Notes: generated from the sequence alone by a model not told the origin. A stretch of 64,000 nucleotides of DNA from Belnapia mucosa (GCF_016775475.1 NZ_JAEUXJ010000003.1:481033-545032); one strand, 5' to 3'; counted from the stretch's first letter, positions 9,595 to 18,950 are shown. Program-made: numbers and translations.

Positions 9595-9906
9595 ATGTTC
9601 CTGGACGTGATCTTCTACCTGGCCGGCGCATTGCTGGACCTGCTCTGGTGGGCGGTGATGCTGGCGGTGGTCGTCCAGCTCCTCATCAGCTTCAACGTGC
9701 TCGACACCCGCAACCGCGTGGTCTGGACCATCGCCGATTTCCTCTACCGGGTGACGGAGCCGCTGTTCGGCCGCATCCGCCGGGTGCTGCCGAATTTCGG
9801 CCCGGTCGATCTCTCGCCCCTGGTGGTGCTGTTGCTGATCACCGCCTGCCAGATGCTGCTCGGCGCCATCCGGCGCTCCCTCCTCGTCAACGGGATGTAT
9901 TTTTGA
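9595..9906 (+). CDS. YggT family membrane protein
   Basis: A 103-residue inner-membrane protein with two hydrophobic blocks (residues ~5-32 and ~70-90) joined by the conserved loop YRVTEPLFGRIRRVLPNFGPVDLSPLVV, the YggT signature. YggT proteins are linked to osmotic tolerance, cofactor assembly or division depending on the organism; no mechanism is established. It overlaps the DUF167 gene, the same yggT-yggU pairing seen in many proteobacteria, and heads a three-gene unit with folD. Confidence 0.9.
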   Translation: MFLDVIFYLAGALLDLLWWAVMLAVVVQLLISFNVLDTRNRVVWTIADFLYRVTEPLFGRIRRVLPNFGPVDLSPLVVLLLITACQMLLGAIRRSLLVNGMYF

Positions 9907-10202
9907 CCGATGGCTGGTGGCGGCCGGTGCCCGGCGGCCTCTCGGTGCAGATCAAGGTGCAGCCGCGGGCGCGGCGGCCGGGCATAGGCGGCCTCGCCCC
10001 CGGGCCGCGGCTGCGCCTGGCGGTGACCGAGCCGGCCGAGGATGGCCGGGCCAACCGCGCCGCCTGCGCGGCGCTGGCCCGGGCGCTTGGCCTGCCCGCC
10101 TCCGCCGTCACCCTGCTGCAAGGGGTCGGGGTGCGGGAGAAGCTGCTGCAGGTGGCGGGTAAGCCGGCGGCGCTGGCGCCGAAGCTGAAGGAGCTGGAAT
10201 GA
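9903..10202 (+). CDS. DUF167 (YggU) family protein, TTG start
   Basis: A 99-residue soluble protein with the DUF167 signature: [14 protein letters not shown] near the start and [20 protein letters not shown] in the middle. Function unknown. The start is TTG at 9903, overlapping the last codons of yggT; nothing upstream in this frame resembles the family. The stop overlaps the folD start (ATGA), giving a coupled yggT-yggU-folD unit. Confidence 0.88.
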   Translation: MTDGWWRPVPGGLSVQIKVQPRARRPGIGGLAPGPRLRLAVTEPAEDGRANRAACAALARALGLPASAVTLLQGVGVREKLLQVAGKPAALAPKLKELE

Positions 10203-11050
10203 CCGCGACCATCATCGACGGCAAGGCCGTGGCGGAACGGCTGCGTGCCGGCCTCGCCGGGCGCGTGGCCGCCCTGCCCTTCCGCCCCGGCCTGCGCGTG
10301 GTGCGCGTCGGCGACGACCCGGCGAGCGGCGTCTATGTTCGCAACAAGGACCGCGCGGCGCTGGCCGCCGGCTTCGACAGCGCGACCATCGCCCTGCCGG
10401 CAGATACGCGCGAATCCGACCTGCTCGCCCTGATCGCCCGGTTGAACGCCGATCCGGCGGTGGATGGCATCCTGGTCCAGCTCCCCCTGCCGCCGCAGAT
10501 CCGCGCCGATGCGGTGATCGAGGCGGTCGATCCGGAGAAGGATGTGGACGGCTTCCACCCGGTCAATGCCGGGCGTCTCGCCAGCCGCCAGCCCGGCCTC
10601 GTTCCCTGCACGCCGAAGGGGGTGATGCATCTGCTGCGGGAGGCCGGCGCCCGGCTGCCGGGCGCCCGCGCCGTTGTGCTCGGCCGCAGCCAGATCGTCG
10701 GCCGGCCGATGCTGCAATTGCTGCTGGCCGCCGACTGCACCGTCACCGTCGCCCATTCCCGCACCCGCGACCTGCCCGGCGAGTGCCGGCGGGCCGAGAT
10801 CCTGGTCGCCGCGGTCGGCCAGTCGGAACTCGTCCGCGGCGATTGGGTGGCCGAGGGCGCCATCGTCATCGATGTCGGGATCAATCGCGGCCCGGACGGC
10901 AAGCTGCGGGGCGATGTCGCCTTCGCCGAGGCGCTGCCGCGGGCCGCGGCCATCACCCCGGTCCCCGGCGGGGTCGGGCCGATGACCATCGCCTGCCTGC
11001 TCGAGAACACGCTGGAGGCGGCGATCGCCCGGCGGCGCCTGCCCAGTTAA
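10199..11050 (+). CDS. folD: bifunctional methylene-THF dehydrogenase/cyclohydrolase
   Basis: Cytosolic one-carbon enzyme interconverting 5,10-methylene-THF, methenyl-THF and 10-formyl-THF with NADP. The 283-residue protein shows the FolD motifs [18 protein letters not shown] (the usual catalytic K of 'YxxxK' is in VRNK), [26 protein letters not shown], the Rossmann [13 protein letters not shown] and the C-terminal [19 protein letters not shown]. The formate dehydrogenase at 46.5-51 kb could link to the same one-carbon pool. Followed directly by repeat copy 2. Confidence 0.97.
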   Translation: MTATIIDGKAVAERLRAGLAGRVAALPFRPGLRVVRVGDDPASGVYVRNKDRAALAAGFDSATIALPADTRESDLLALIARLNADPAVDGILVQLPLPPQIRADAVIEAVDPEKDVDGFHPVNAGRLASRQPGLVPCTPKGVMHLLREAGARLPGARAVVLGRSQIVGRPMLQLLLAADCTVTVAHSRTRDLPGECRRAEILVAAVGQSELVRGDWVAEGAIVIDVGINRGPDGKLRGDVAFAEALPRAAAITPVPGGVGPMTIACLLENTLEAAIARRRLPS

Positions 11051-11051
11051 C

Positions 11052-11151
11052 ATTCCCCACAAAACCGCTTCGCGGCTTTGCGGGGACCCCGGATTGTCGC
11101 CCCCTTCCCATGGCCTCGCACAGCCTTCCGCGGCAAAGCCGCGGAAGGACA
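11052..11151 (-). repeat. ~100-bp double-hairpin interspersed repeat, copy 2 (inverted)
   Basis: Reverse-complement counterpart of the element at 7696-7796. Reading the minus strand it gives GTCCTTCCGCGGCTTTGCCG, then CGGAAGGCTGTGCGAGG, a variable centre, and GCAAAGCCGCGAAGCGGTTT ending in a GTGGGGAAT arm. Both hairpins are kept, with compensating changes in the loops. It begins two bases after the folD stop and ends 38 bp before the EamA gene, so it probably terminates or insulates folD. Confidence 0.85.
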
Positions 11152-11189
11152 ACGAGCAGGGCCGGCTTCGACAGGTGCCCTGAAAGCCT

Positions 11190-12056
11190 ATGGCGGGTTT
11201 CGGCCTCGGCCTCCTCTTCGTCCTGATCTGGGCCTCCGCCTTCACCGCCATCAAGGGGCTGGTGCCGGAATGGCCGCCGCTCTGGGCGCTGGCGGCGCGG
11301 TTCAGCCTGGTGGCGCTGCTGCTGGGCGCCATCCTGGCGGCGCGCGGGGTCCGCTGGCCGAGCCGCGGGGATGGCTGGCGGCTGGCGGCGATGGGGGTCT
11401 TCGGCTCGGCCGGCTATCTGGGCGGGGCCTGGCTGGCGGCGCTCACCCTTCCCTCCGGGCTGATCGCGCTGCTCTCCTCCACCGCGCCGCTGTTTGTGGC
11501 GCTGGGGGAGGTCGCCTTCCTCGGCCGGCGGGTGCCGGCGGCGGCCTGGGCGGGGCTCGGCCTCGGCTGGCTCGGCGTCGCCATCCTGGGCGCCGGGCGC
11601 GGCGCGGCGGGGTTCGAGCTGCATGGGGTGCTGCTGGCCCTTGGCGGGGCGCTGTCCCAGGCGGCGGGCATCCTGATCTTCGCCCCGGCCCGCAACCGGG
11701 TGGATGCGTGGACCGCCAATGCCATCCAGGCCGCGATCGCGGCGCCGACCCTGGTGCTGCTGGCGAGCCTGGTCGAGACCCGGCTGCCGGGGGCGCCGAG
11801 CCTGACCGCCATCTTCTCCCTGGCCTATGGCGTCGTGGTGGTCGGAATCGGCGGCTACGCCCTTTATTTCACCATGATGCGGCGGCTGCCGCCGGCGACG
11901 GCGGCGGCGCTGCAACTCCTCGCCCCGCCGGTCGCGGCGCTGCTCGGCTGGGCCCTGCTGGGCGAGGTGCTGGGCTGGACCGATCTGGCGGGCGGGGCGG
12001 TGACGCTCTCGGGCCTCGCCCTGCTGTTCCGCGCCCGGGATGCGGGGGGACGTTGA
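11190..12056 (+). CDS. EamA/DMT-superfamily transporter
   Basis: A 288-residue inner-membrane protein with about ten hydrophobic segments in two homologous halves, typical of drug/metabolite (EamA/RhaT) permeases. Recognisable parts are the N-terminal WASAFTAIKGLVPEWPPLW and the C-terminal LQLLAPPVAALLGWALLGE, the standard end of each repeat. Family members export amino acids, metabolites or drugs; the substrate here cannot be inferred. It begins just after repeat copy 2, apparently as its own unit. Confidence 0.9.
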   Translation: MAGFGLGLLFVLIWASAFTAIKGLVPEWPPLWALAARFSLVALLLGAILAARGVRWPSRGDGWRLAAMGVFGSAGYLGGAWLAALTLPSGLIALLSSTAPLFVALGEVAFLGRRVPAAAWAGLGLGWLGVAILGAGRGAAGFELHGVLLALGGALSQAAGILIFAPARNRVDAWTANAIQAAIAAPTLVLLASLVETRLPGAPSLTAIFSLAYGVVVVGIGGYALYFTMMRRLPPATAAALQLLAPPVAALLGWALLGEVLGWTDLAGGAVTLSGLALLFRARDAGGR

Positions 12057-12209
12057 CGCGGCCGCCGAGTCCCGTCTATACGCCCTGCCTCCCGGTGGCG
12101 CCCCTGGCCCTGCCGGCGGCCAGCTTTGGCCGATACCGAATCAGAACCCTTGCCCGGGGCAGCGCCGACCCCGGCCCATGATCCTGGCGCGACCAGTCGA
12201 GGCCGCACG

Positions 12210-12527
12210 ATGACCTTCGCAGTGATCCGCACCGGCGGAAAGCAGTACCGGGTGACGCCCAACGCCATGCTGGCGGTGGAGAAGCTGGAAGCCGAGCCCG
12301 GCGCCACCGTCACCTTCCACGACGTGCTGGCCATGGGCGGCGATGCCGGCCTGACCCTCGGCGCGCCCACCATCCCGGGCGCGACCGTCACCGCGACCGT
12401 GGTGAAGCAGGCCCGCACCGACAAGGTGATCATCTTCAAGAAGAAGCGGCGCCAGAACTATCGCCGCAAGGGCGGCCACCGGCAGGAGATCACCGTGGTC
12501 CGCATCAGCGACATCGCGGCGGCCTAA
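12210..12527 (+). CDS. rplU: 50S ribosomal protein L21
   Basis: Ribosomal protein bL21, 105 residues. [20 protein letters not shown] is the classic N-terminus, and [16 protein letters not shown] is the rRNA-binding basic segment near the C-terminus. The start at 12210 is set by homology; an upstream in-frame start would add an unrelated tail. Pairs with rpmA 11 bp downstream, as in nearly all bacteria. Confidence 0.98.
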   Translation: MTFAVIRTGGKQYRVTPNAMLAVEKLEAEPGATVTFHDVLAMGGDAGLTLGAPTIPGATVTATVVKQARTDKVIIFKKKRRQNYRRKGGHRQEITVVRISDIAAA

Positions 12528-12538
12528 GGAGACAGACG

Positions 12539-12808
12539 ATGGCACATAAGAAGGCCGGCGGTTCTTCCCGCAACGGGCGCGACAGCGCCGGCAAGCGCCT
12601 CGGCGTGAAGCTGTTCGGCGGCCAGGCGGTCACCGCCGGCAACATCATCGTGACCCAGCGCGGCACCAAGATGCTGGCGGGGCGGCATGTCTATGTCGGC
12701 CGCACCCATTCGCTGCATGCCGCCGTCGATGGCCGGGTGAAGTTCGAGCGCAAGGCGGAGGGCCGCGTGCAGGTCTCCGTCGAGCCCGTCGCCCAGGCCG
12801 CCGAGTAA
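12539..12808 (+). CDS. rpmA: 50S ribosomal protein L27
   Basis: Ribosomal protein bL27, 89 residues, whose N-terminus reaches the peptidyl-transferase centre. [20 protein letters not shown] is the standard start with no Firmicutes-type cleavable leader. [20 protein letters not shown] follows. Preceded by an AAGGAGA ribosome-binding site and followed by two strong hairpins. Confidence 0.98.
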   Translation: MAHKKAGGSSRNGRDSAGKRLGVKLFGGQAVTAGNIIVTQRGTKMLAGRHVYVGRTHSLHAAVDGRVKFERKAEGRVQVSVEPVAQAAE

Positions 12809-12833
12809 CCCTCTCGCCCCGCAGGCGAGCCTA

Positions 12834-12858
12834 ACGGGGGCCTTGCGGCCCCCGTTTT
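12834..12858 (+). terminator. rho-independent terminator 1 after rpmA
   Basis: Stem ACGGGGGCC / GGCCCCCGT with loop TTGC, followed by a T-rich tail (TTTTCGTTT). Strong GC stem and poly-T placed 25 bp after the rpmA stop, ending the rplU-rpmA transcript or attenuating read-through into obgE. Confidence 0.88.
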
Positions 12859-12869
12859 CGTTTGTCCTT

Positions 12870-12893
12870 GGGGGCCTTGCGGCCCCCGTTTCT
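12870..12893 (+). terminator. rho-independent terminator 2 (near-copy of terminator 1)
   Basis: Stem GGGGGCC / GGCCCCC with the same TTGC loop, then GTTTCTGTTT. It repeats terminator 1 almost exactly 35 bp further on, so the unit looks like a local tandem duplication. It sits 20 bp before the obgE start. Confidence 0.85.
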
Positions 12894-12914
12894 GTTTCCA
12901 GGGTCCAAGCCCCG

Positions 12915-13919
12915 ATGAAGTTCCTCGACGAAGCCAAGGTCTGGGTGAAGGCCGGCGATGGCGGCGATGGCGTCATCGCCTTCCGGCGCGAACGCTTCGT
13001 CGAATTCGGCGGCCCGGATGGCGGCAATGGCGGCAAGGGCGGCGATATCGTCGTCCAGGCGGTGGAGGGGCTGAACACCCTCATCGACTACCGCTACGCC
13101 CAGCATTTCAAGGCCCGCAAGGGCGGCAACGGCGCTGGCCAGGACCGCACCGGCGCGGGCTCGGAGAATGTGGTGCTGAAGGTGCCGGTCGGCACCCAGA
13201 TCCTCGCCGAGGACAAGGAGACGCTGCTGGCCGATCTGGATGAGGCCGGCAAGCAGGTGGTCATCGCCCAGGGCGGCGATGGCGGCTTCGGCAATGCCCA
13301 CTACAAGACCAGCACCAACCGCGCCCCGCGGCGCGCCGACAAGGGCTGGCCGGGCGAGGAGCGCTGGCTCTGGCTGCGCCTCAAGCTGATCGCCGATGCC
13401 GGGCTGGTCGGGCTGCCGAATGCCGGGAAATCCACCTTCCTCGCCGCCGTCAGCGCCGCCCGGCCGAAGATCGCCGACTACCCCTTCACCACCCTGCATC
13501 CGCAGCTCGGCGTCGTCCGCCTCAACGCCACCGAGGAGTTCGTCATCGCCGACATCCCCGGCCTGATCGAGGGCGCGCATGAAGGCGCCGGCCTCGGCGA
13601 CCGCTTCCTCGGCCATGTCGAGCGCTGCGCGGTGCTGCTGCACCTGGTCGATGGCTCGCAGCCCGACCCGGTGCGCGCTTGGCGCACGGTGCGGGAGGAG
13701 CTGGCCGGCTATGGCCATGGCCTCGACGAGAAGCCGGAGCTGGTGGCGCTGAACAAGCTGGATGCGATGACGCCCCAGGCCCGCAGCAGCCGGCTGAAGG
13801 CGCTGGAACGCGCGGTGGGCCACCCGGTGCAGCTGATCTCGGGCGTCACCGGCGAGGGCGTGCCGGAGGTGCTGCGCAGCCTCGCACGCACCATCGCGGA
13901 GACCCGCAAGGCAGGCTAA
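12915..13919 (+). CDS. obgE: GTPase ObgE/CgtA
   Basis: Essential ribosome-associated GTPase for 50S assembly and stress control, 334 residues. The glycine-rich Obg fold fills residues 1-158 ([40 protein letters not shown]). The G domain follows with G1 [10 protein letters not shown]3 [16 protein letters not shown], and G4 LNKLD. There is no C-terminal OCT extension. ATG at 12915 begins the conserved MKFLDEAKV. It starts the obgE-proB-proA-nadD-rsfS-rlmH block. Confidence 0.97.
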   Translation: MKFLDEAKVWVKAGDGGDGVIAFRRERFVEFGGPDGGNGGKGGDIVVQAVEGLNTLIDYRYAQHFKARKGGNGAGQDRTGAGSENVVLKVPVGTQILAEDKETLLADLDEAGKQVVIAQGGDGGFGNAHYKTSTNRAPRRADKGWPGEERWLWLRLKLIADAGLVGLPNAGKSTFLAAVSAARPKIADYPFTTLHPQLGVVRLNATEEFVIADIPGLIEGAHEGAGLGDRFLGHVERCAVLLHLVDGSQPDPVRAWRTVREELAGYGHGLDEKPELVALNKLDAMTPQARSSRLKALERAVGHPVQLISGVTGEGVPEVLRSLARTIAETRKAG

Positions 13920-13928
13920 GACGCCGCC

Positions 13929-15059
13929 ATGACGACGCATCCCGCCCTCCCCGACCTCGCCGCCGCCCGCCGGGTGGTGGTGAAGATCGGCTCCGCCCTG
14001 GTGGTCGACCCGCGCACGGCGGCGCCGCGCGAGGCATGGCTCGCCTCGGTCGCCGCCGATATCGCCGCGCTGCGGGCGCGGGGGACGGAGGTGGTGGTGG
14101 TCTCCTCCGGCGCCATCGCGCTGGCGCGCCATGCCCTGGGCCTCACCCGCAAGCGCCTGAAGCTCGAGGAGAAGCAGGCCGCCGCCGCGGTCGGGCAGAT
14201 CCGCCTCGCCGGCGCCTGGCAGGCGGCGCTGGCCGGCCATGGCCTCGCCGCGGCGCAGCTGCTGCTGACGCTGGAGGATAGCGAAGACCGCCGCCGCTAC
14301 CTGAATGCGCGCGCGACGCTGGGGACGCTGCTGGAGCTCGGCTGCATCCCCGTCATCAACGAGAACGACACGGTCGCCACCACCGAGATCCGCTTCGGCG
14401 ACAATGACCGCCTCGCCGCCCGCGTCGCCGAGATGATCGCCGCCGATGCGCTGGTGCTGCTCTCCGACATCGACGGTCTCTACACCGCCGATCCGCGCCG
14501 CGACCCGGCGGCCGCGCATCTGCCGGTGGTCGAGCGCATCACCGACGAGATCATGGCGATGGGGGGCGAGCCGCCGCCCGGCTATTCCTCGGGCGGGATG
14601 CGCACCAAGCTGATCGCCGCTCGCATCGCCACCGGCGCCGGCTGCGCCATGGCGATCGCCCTCGGCCATCGCAACAACCCGCTGCAGGCGATGCAGGAGG
14701 GCGCGCGCTGCACCTGGTTCCTGCCGGCGCCGGAGGGCCGCACCGCCCGCAAGCGCTGGATCGCGGGCAGCCTCGCCCCGCTCGGCGCGCTGGTGGTGGA
14801 TGCCGGCGCGGCCCGGGCGCTGGCGCGCGGTTCCTCCCTGCTGCCGGCCGGCATCCGGCGGGTGGAAGGCCAGTTCCACCGCGGCGACCCGGTCAGCGTG
14901 CGCGATGCCGAGGGGCGGGAGCTGGCGCGCGGCCTCTCGGCCTATGACGCCGAGGATGTCGGCCGCATCGCCGGCCACCGCTCGGAAGAGATCGAGGCCA
15001 TCCTCGGCTGGCGCGGCCGGGACGAGGTGGTGCACCGCGACGACCTGGTCTTGCTGTAG
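13929..15059 (+). CDS. proB: glutamate 5-kinase
   Basis: First step of proline biosynthesis, phosphorylating glutamate with ATP. The 376-residue protein has an amino-acid-kinase domain ([67 protein letters not shown]) and a C-terminal PUA domain (residues ~285-365, [23 protein letters not shown]). PUA-containing ProB enzymes are the common bacterial form. It lies 9 bp after obgE. Confidence 0.97.
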   Translation: MTTHPALPDLAAARRVVVKIGSALVVDPRTAAPREAWLASVAADIAALRARGTEVVVVSSGAIALARHALGLTRKRLKLEEKQAAAAVGQIRLAGAWQAALAGHGLAAAQLLLTLEDSEDRRRYLNARATLGTLLELGCIPVINENDTVATTEIRFGDNDRLAARVAEMIAADALVLLSDIDGLYTADPRRDPAAAHLPVVERITDEIMAMGGEPPPGYSSGGMRTKLIAARIATGAGCAMAIALGHRNNPLQAMQEGARCTWFLPAPEGRTARKRWIAGSLAPLGALVVDAGAARALARGSSLLPAGIRRVEGQFHRGDPVSVRDAEGRELARGLSAYDAEDVGRIAGHRSEEIEAILGWRGRDEVVHRDDLVLL

Positions 15060-15086
15060 CCGCCAGCCGGCGCTAGGCCTTCGGGA

Positions 15087-16352
15087 ATGAACGCCCTCGC
15101 CGACGAAGCCGCCCGCCAGCTCGAAGCCGCCGCCCGCGCCGCCCGCGCTGCGGCCGCCGATCTCGCCCGCGCGCTGCGACCGGCGAAGGACCTGGCGCTG
15201 CGCGAAGCCGCCCGCGCGCTGCGGGAGCAGGCATCCACCATCCTCGTCGCAAACGAGGCCGACCTCGCCGCCGCGCCCGACCTCTCCCCCGCCTTCCGCG
15301 ACCGCCTGACGCTGACGCCCGCCCGGGTCGAGGCGATGGCGCGCGGCCTCGAGGAGGTGGCGGAGCTGCCCGATCCCGTCGGCCGCATCCTCGCCGAATG
15401 GACCCGGCCGAACGGCCTCGTGATCCGCCGCATCGCCCAGCCCCTCGGCGTCATCGGCATGATCTTCGAGAGCCGGCCCAATGTCGCGGCCGATGCCGCC
15501 GCGCTCTGCCTGAAATCCGGCAATGCCGTGATCCTGCGCGGCGGACGCGAAAGCCTGCGCAGCGTCGCCGCCATCCATGCCGCCATGGTGGCGGGGCTCC
15601 GCGCCGCCGGCCTGCCGGAGGCCGCGGTGCAGGTGGCGCAGACCGCCGATCGCGGCTTCGTCGGCGCCATGCTGCGCGCCGCCGGCCTCATCGACCTGAT
15701 CATCCCGCGCGGCGGCAAGGGCCTCGTCACCCGGGTGATGGAGGAAGCGCGCGTCCCCGTCCTCGCCCATGCCGAAGGGCTCTGCCACACCTACATCCAT
15801 GAAGCGGCCGATCCCGCCATGGCGCGCGCCGTGCTGCTGAACGCCAAGCTGCGCCGCACCGGCGTCTGCGGCGCGACCGAGACCCTGCTGATCGACGCCG
15901 CCATCGCCCCCGGCCTGCTGCCGGTGCTGGTCGCCGATCTCCGCGCCGGCGGCTGCGACTTCCGCGCCGATGCGCGCGCGCGCGCCATCTGCCCCGAGCT
16001 GCCGGTCGCCAGCGAGGCGGATTTCGCCACAGAGTGGCTGGACAGCATCCTCTCGGTGGCCGTCGTGGATGGCGTCGCCTCGGCGCTCACCCACATCCGC
16101 CGCTACGGCTCGGAGCATACCGAGGCGATCGTGACCAAAGATGCGGCGGCGGCGACCGAGTTCCTGAACGGCCTCTCCTCCGCGGTCGGGCTCTGGAACG
16201 CCTCCACCCAATTCTGCGACGGCGGCGAATTCGGCTTCGGCGCGGAGATCGGCATCGCCACCGGCCGTCTGCATGCGCGCGGCCCGGTCGGGTTGGAGCA
16301 GCTCTGTACCTACCGCTACCATGTGATCGGGAGCGGACAGGTCAGGCCCTGA
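15087..16352 (+). CDS. proA: glutamate-5-semialdehyde dehydrogenase
   Basis: Second step of proline synthesis: NADPH reduction of gamma-glutamyl phosphate. The 421-residue protein contains IAQPLGVIGMIFESRPNVAADAAALCLKSGNAVILRGG, the cofactor and substrate core, and the catalytic cysteine segment NAKLRRTGVCGATETLL. It ends FCDGGEFGFGAEIGIATGRLHARGPVGLEQLCTYRY, the standard ProA C-terminus. Paired with proB 27 bp upstream. Confidence 0.97.
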   Translation: MNALADEAARQLEAAARAARAAAADLARALRPAKDLALREAARALREQASTILVANEADLAAAPDLSPAFRDRLTLTPARVEAMARGLEEVAELPDPVGRILAEWTRPNGLVIRRIAQPLGVIGMIFESRPNVAADAAALCLKSGNAVILRGGRESLRSVAAIHAAMVAGLRAAGLPEAAVQVAQTADRGFVGAMLRAAGLIDLIIPRGGKGLVTRVMEEARVPVLAHAEGLCHTYIHEAADPAMARAVLLNAKLRRTGVCGATETLLIDAAIAPGLLPVLVADLRAGGCDFRADARARAICPELPVASEADFATEWLDSILSVAVVDGVASALTHIRRYGSEHTEAIVTKDAAAATEFLNGLSSAVGLWNASTQFCDGGEFGFGAEIGIATGRLHARGPVGLEQLCTYRYHVIGSGQVRP

Positions 16353-16381
16353 TCCCTCCCCAATCACCGGAGGGACCGATC

Positions 16382-16681
16382 ATGCGCCGCCTGCTCCTCG
16401 CCACGGCCGCCCTGCTGCTGCCCGCCTTCGCGGCGGGGGCGGCCTGCCCGCCCGATCCGGCAGTGGCCGCGACCACCGGCGCGCTGCTCGGCCATCCGCT
16501 AGATGTCATCCCATGGCTGGTCGGCGACCTCGCCCGCAACGGCATCAGGCTGAAGGCCGGCGACATCGTCTCGCTCGGTGGCTTCGCGCCCTCCGTCCCC
16601 GCGGTCGGCGGGCGCAGCTATTCGCTCCGCTACGAGGGCCTGCTGCCGCAACCGGTGACGATCGGCCTGCAGGTCAGGTGA
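16382..16681 (+). CDS. secreted fragment-like protein resembling the C-terminus of FAH-type hydratases
   Basis: A 99-residue protein with an N-terminal signal peptide (MRRLLLATAALLLPAFAAGA) and one Cys after the cleavage region. Residues ~35-99 (TGALLGHPLDVIPWLVGDLA, GIRLKAGDIVSLGGFAPSVP) align in pattern with the last ~65 residues of 2-keto-4-pentenoate hydratase/fumarylacetoacetate hydrolase proteins, but the metal-binding N-terminal part is missing. It has a good GGAGGG ribosome-binding site and its stop overlaps the nadD start, so it looks translated. It sits in a block where proA and nadD normally adjoin. Function unknown; enzyme activity unlikely. Confidence 0.72.
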   Translation: MRRLLLATAALLLPAFAAGAACPPDPAVAATTGALLGHPLDVIPWLVGDLARNGIRLKAGDIVSLGGFAPSVPAVGGRSYSLRYEGLLPQPVTIGLQVR

Positions 16682-17283
16682 TCGGCGCCTGGGGGGATCG
16701 CCGCCGGGCGCGCATCGGCCTGCTCGGCGGCAGCTTCAACCCGGCCCATGCCGGGCACCGGCATGTCGCGGAGCGTGCCCTGCGCGCGCTTCGGCTCGAC
16801 CAGGTCTGGTTGCTGGTCTCGCCCGGCAATCCGCTGAAGCCGCGCCGCGGCATGGCGCCCTTCGCCGAGCGCCTGGCCTCGGCCCGCGGCATCGCCGATG
16901 GGCGGCGCATCCTGGCGACGGATATCGAGGCACGGCTCGACAGCCGCTACACCGTGGCGACGCTGGCGCTGCTGCACCGGCGCTTCCCGCGCGCCTGCTT
17001 CGTGCTGCTGATCGGCGCCGACAACCTCACCCAGTTGCCGCGCTGGAAGGGCTGGCGGGTGCTGGCGCGGCAGACCCCGCTCGCGGTGCTGCCGCGGCCG
17101 GGGGAGACGCGGCGCGCATTGTCGGGCCAGGCGGCGCAGGCGCTGGCACGGCACCGGCGGCGGCCCGGCGCGTTGCTCCGCGCATGCGGAACGGGGGGGC
17201 ATGCGGGCTGGAGCCTGGTGCCGGCCCGGGAACACCCGGCCTCGGCGACGGCGATCCGTCGCGCGGCCGGCATCGTGGTATAG
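16678..17283 (+). CDS. nadD: nicotinate-nucleotide adenylyltransferase, GTG start
   Basis: Makes deamido-NAD from nicotinate mononucleotide and ATP. The 201-residue protein has the HxGH nucleotidyltransferase motif in LLGGSFNPAHAGHRHVAERA, WLLVSPGNPLKPRRGMAPFAE, the mid motif FVLLIGADNLTQLPRWKGW and a C-terminal SATAIRR equivalent to ISSTxIR. GTG at 16678 overlaps the preceding stop and lies 14 codons before the conserved core; the longer upstream frame is not credible. Its stop abuts the long rsfS frame. Confidence 0.93.
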   Translation: MIGAWGDRRRARIGLLGGSFNPAHAGHRHVAERALRALRLDQVWLLVSPGNPLKPRRGMAPFAERLASARGIADGRRILATDIEARLDSRYTVATLALLHRRFPRACFVLLIGADNLTQLPRWKGWRVLARQTPLAVLPRPGETRRALSGQAAQALARHRRRPGALLRACGTGGHAGWSLVPAREHPASATAIRRAAGIVV

Positions 17284-17313
17284 AGTCGAACCATAGAACG
17301 AGAGGAGGCGGCC

Positions 17314-18477
17314 ATCGCGCGCTCGCCCAAGCCCCCCACCGGGGGCGAGACCCGATCCACCACGCGGCGCAGCCCGGCCAAGCCCAGGGGAGGCAGCACC
17401 GCCGGCGCGACAGCAGGCGCGACCCGCGCCGCCAAGCCGGCGGCGCCGGCCAAGCCGCGCATTCCCGGCAAGCAGGCCCCGCGCAACGCGGCCAAGGCCA
17501 AGCCGGCCCCGCGCAGCCGGGCGACGGAGCGGCCCGAGGCACCGGCGCGCGCCAAGCCCGCCCCGAAGGGCCGCGCTGCGCCGCGCAACGCGGAAGCCCC
17601 GACCCGCGGCCGCGGCCAGGCGGAGCGCCCTGCGCCCCGCAGCCGCAGCGCCGCCCCGCGCGATGCCGAAGCCCCGGCCCGCAGCCGCTCGTCGGAACGC
17701 CCGGCACCCCGCGGCCGCAGCGCTGCCCCGCGCGATGCCGAAGCCCCGGCGCGCACCCGCCGCGCCGCCGCGCCGGCGCCGCGCAGCCGGACGCGCGAGC
17801 GCGACGAGGAGGTGACACCCCGCCCCCGCGCCACCGCCAAGCAGCGCACGGTGCCCAAGGCCCGCTCCGCCCGGCCCGAGACGGTCGCGACGCGGCCGAT
17901 GCGGCGCGAGGACAAGCCGTCCCGCCCCGCCGCCCGGCCCGCCTCCTCGCGGATGGTCCCGGCCCGGCCCATACCCGAGGCCAAGATCATCCGCCGCCCG
18001 GTCGGCGCCCCGCCGAAGCCGGTCCCGCAGGAGGAAGCCAGCCCGCGCAAGCGCCAGGTCATCGCCGGGCCCGAGGCGCCGGCCAGCCGCAGCCGCGCCA
18101 AGCCGAAGCCGGCACCCGACCGGCTGGAGCAGCTCGTCGCCGCCGCCCGCGCCAGCCTGGAGGATGACAAGGCCGAGGATGTGGTCGTGCTCGATGTCAC
18201 CGACCGCGCCAGCTTCACCGACCGGATGATCATCGCCACCGGCCAGGTCGAGCGGCAGATCCAGGCGATGGCCAATCATCTGGAGGATGCGCTGGAGAAG
18301 GTCGGGCTCAAGCTGCGCCGTGACGCGATCCAGGGCTCGGAGGACTGGGTGCTGATCGATTGCGGCGACCTGGTCATCCACCTCTTCAAGCCCGAGGCGC
18401 GGGCGACCTACGCGCTGGAGCGCATGTGGGGGCCGGAAAGCCCGGCGGCCGAGGACGCGCCGCCGCCGGAGGCGTGA
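17314..18477 (+). CDS. rsfS: ribosomal silencing factor RsfS with long basic N-terminal extension, apparent ATC start
   Basis: RsfS blocks ribosomal subunit joining by binding uL14 in starvation. The domain occupies the C-terminal ~120 residues: [59 protein letters not shown]. Upstream the frame is open to a TAG at 17281 and encodes ~265 residues of Pro/Ala/Arg/Lys-rich disordered sequence. The only canonical starts are GTG at 17812, poorly spaced from its GAGGAG, or later. The best-placed ribosome-binding site (AGAGGAGG) precedes ATC at 17314, giving [17 protein letters not shown]. The domain is certain; the ATC start is inferred. Confidence 0.85.
   Translation: MARSPKPPTGGETRSTTRRSPAKPRGGSTAGATAGATRAAKPAAPAKPRIPGKQAPRNAAKAKPAPRSRATERPEAPARAKPAPKGRAAPRNAEAPTRGRGQAERPAPRSRSAAPRDAEAPARSRSSERPAPRGRSAAPRDAEAPARTRRAAAPAPRSRTRERDEEVTPRPRATAKQRTVPKARSARPETVATRPMRREDKPSRPAARPASSRMVPARPIPEAKIIRRPVGAPPKPVPQEEASPRKRQVIAGPEAPASRSRAKPKPAPDRLEQLVAAARASLEDDKAEDVVVLDVTDRASFTDRMIIATGQVERQIQAMANHLEDALEKVGLKLRRDAIQGSEDWVLIDCGDLVIHLFKPEARATYALERMWGPESPAAEDAPPPEA
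17570..17785 (+). repeat. three 72-bp (24-codon) in-frame repeats inside rsfS
   Basis: Units begin at 17570, 17642 and 17714, an exact 72-base period. Units 2 and 3 share ~40 near-identical bases (GCCGCAGCGC-GCCCCGCGCGATGCCGA); unit 1 is diverged. They encode [16 protein letters not shown] segments with ERPAPR between them. The period keeps frame, so the array lengthens the disordered arm of RsfS and marks recent expansion. Confidence 0.85.
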
Positions 18478-18941
18478 GCAGGGCTGCAAGGCTGATCGCC
18501 ATCGGCCGGCTGAAAGGCGGGCCGGAGGCGGCGCTGTTCGAGCAGCACAATGCGCGGCTGCGCCCGCCCTTCGCGGTGACCGAGCTGCCCGAGGCCCGCG
18601 GCAGCCCGGCCGAGATCCGCCGGCGGGAGGGTGCGGCGCTGCTGGCCACCCTGCCGGAGGCAGCGCTCGTCGTTGCCCTCGATCTCGGCGGCGAGGCGCC
18701 GACCAGCGAGGCGCTGGCCGCCCTCGCCGCCCGCTGGGAGGGGACGGGCAAGCCGCTCTGCTTCCTGATCGGCGGGGCGGAGGGGCTCGACCCGGCAGTG
18801 CTAAGCCGGGCCGACCATCGCCTCTCGCTCGGCCCGCTCACCTGGCCGCATTTCCTGGTACGCGGGCTGCTGGCCGAGCAGTGGTACCGAGTGCAGGCGA
18901 TCCGCAGCGGGCATCCCTATCACCGGCCGTGGCGGCCCTGA
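18474..18941 (+). CDS. rlmH: 23S rRNA (pseudouridine1915-N3)-methyltransferase
   Basis: SPOUT-class methyltransferase that methylates Psi1915 of 23S rRNA in assembled ribosomes; 155 residues. Trefoil-knot motifs are visible: [34 protein letters not shown] and [27 protein letters not shown], ending in HPYHR. GTG at 18474 overlaps the rsfS stop (GTGA), the usual rsfS-rlmH coupling. Last gene of the obgE block. Confidence 0.95.
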   Translation: MSRAARLIAIGRLKGGPEAALFEQHNARLRPPFAVTELPEARGSPAEIRRREGAALLATLPEAALVVALDLGGEAPTSEALAALAARWEGTGKPLCFLIGGAEGLDPAVLSRADHRLSLGPLTWPHFLVRGLLAEQWYRVQAIRSGHPYHRPWRP

Positions 18942-18950
18942 GGGCTGCCT

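Noticed and set aside
12831..16367. 1178-residue open frame antisense to obgE, proB and proA
   Set aside because: It is the reverse-strand shadow of GC-rich coding DNA: composition is Gly/Ala/Arg/His-rich with no domain, and the plus strand carries clear families throughout.
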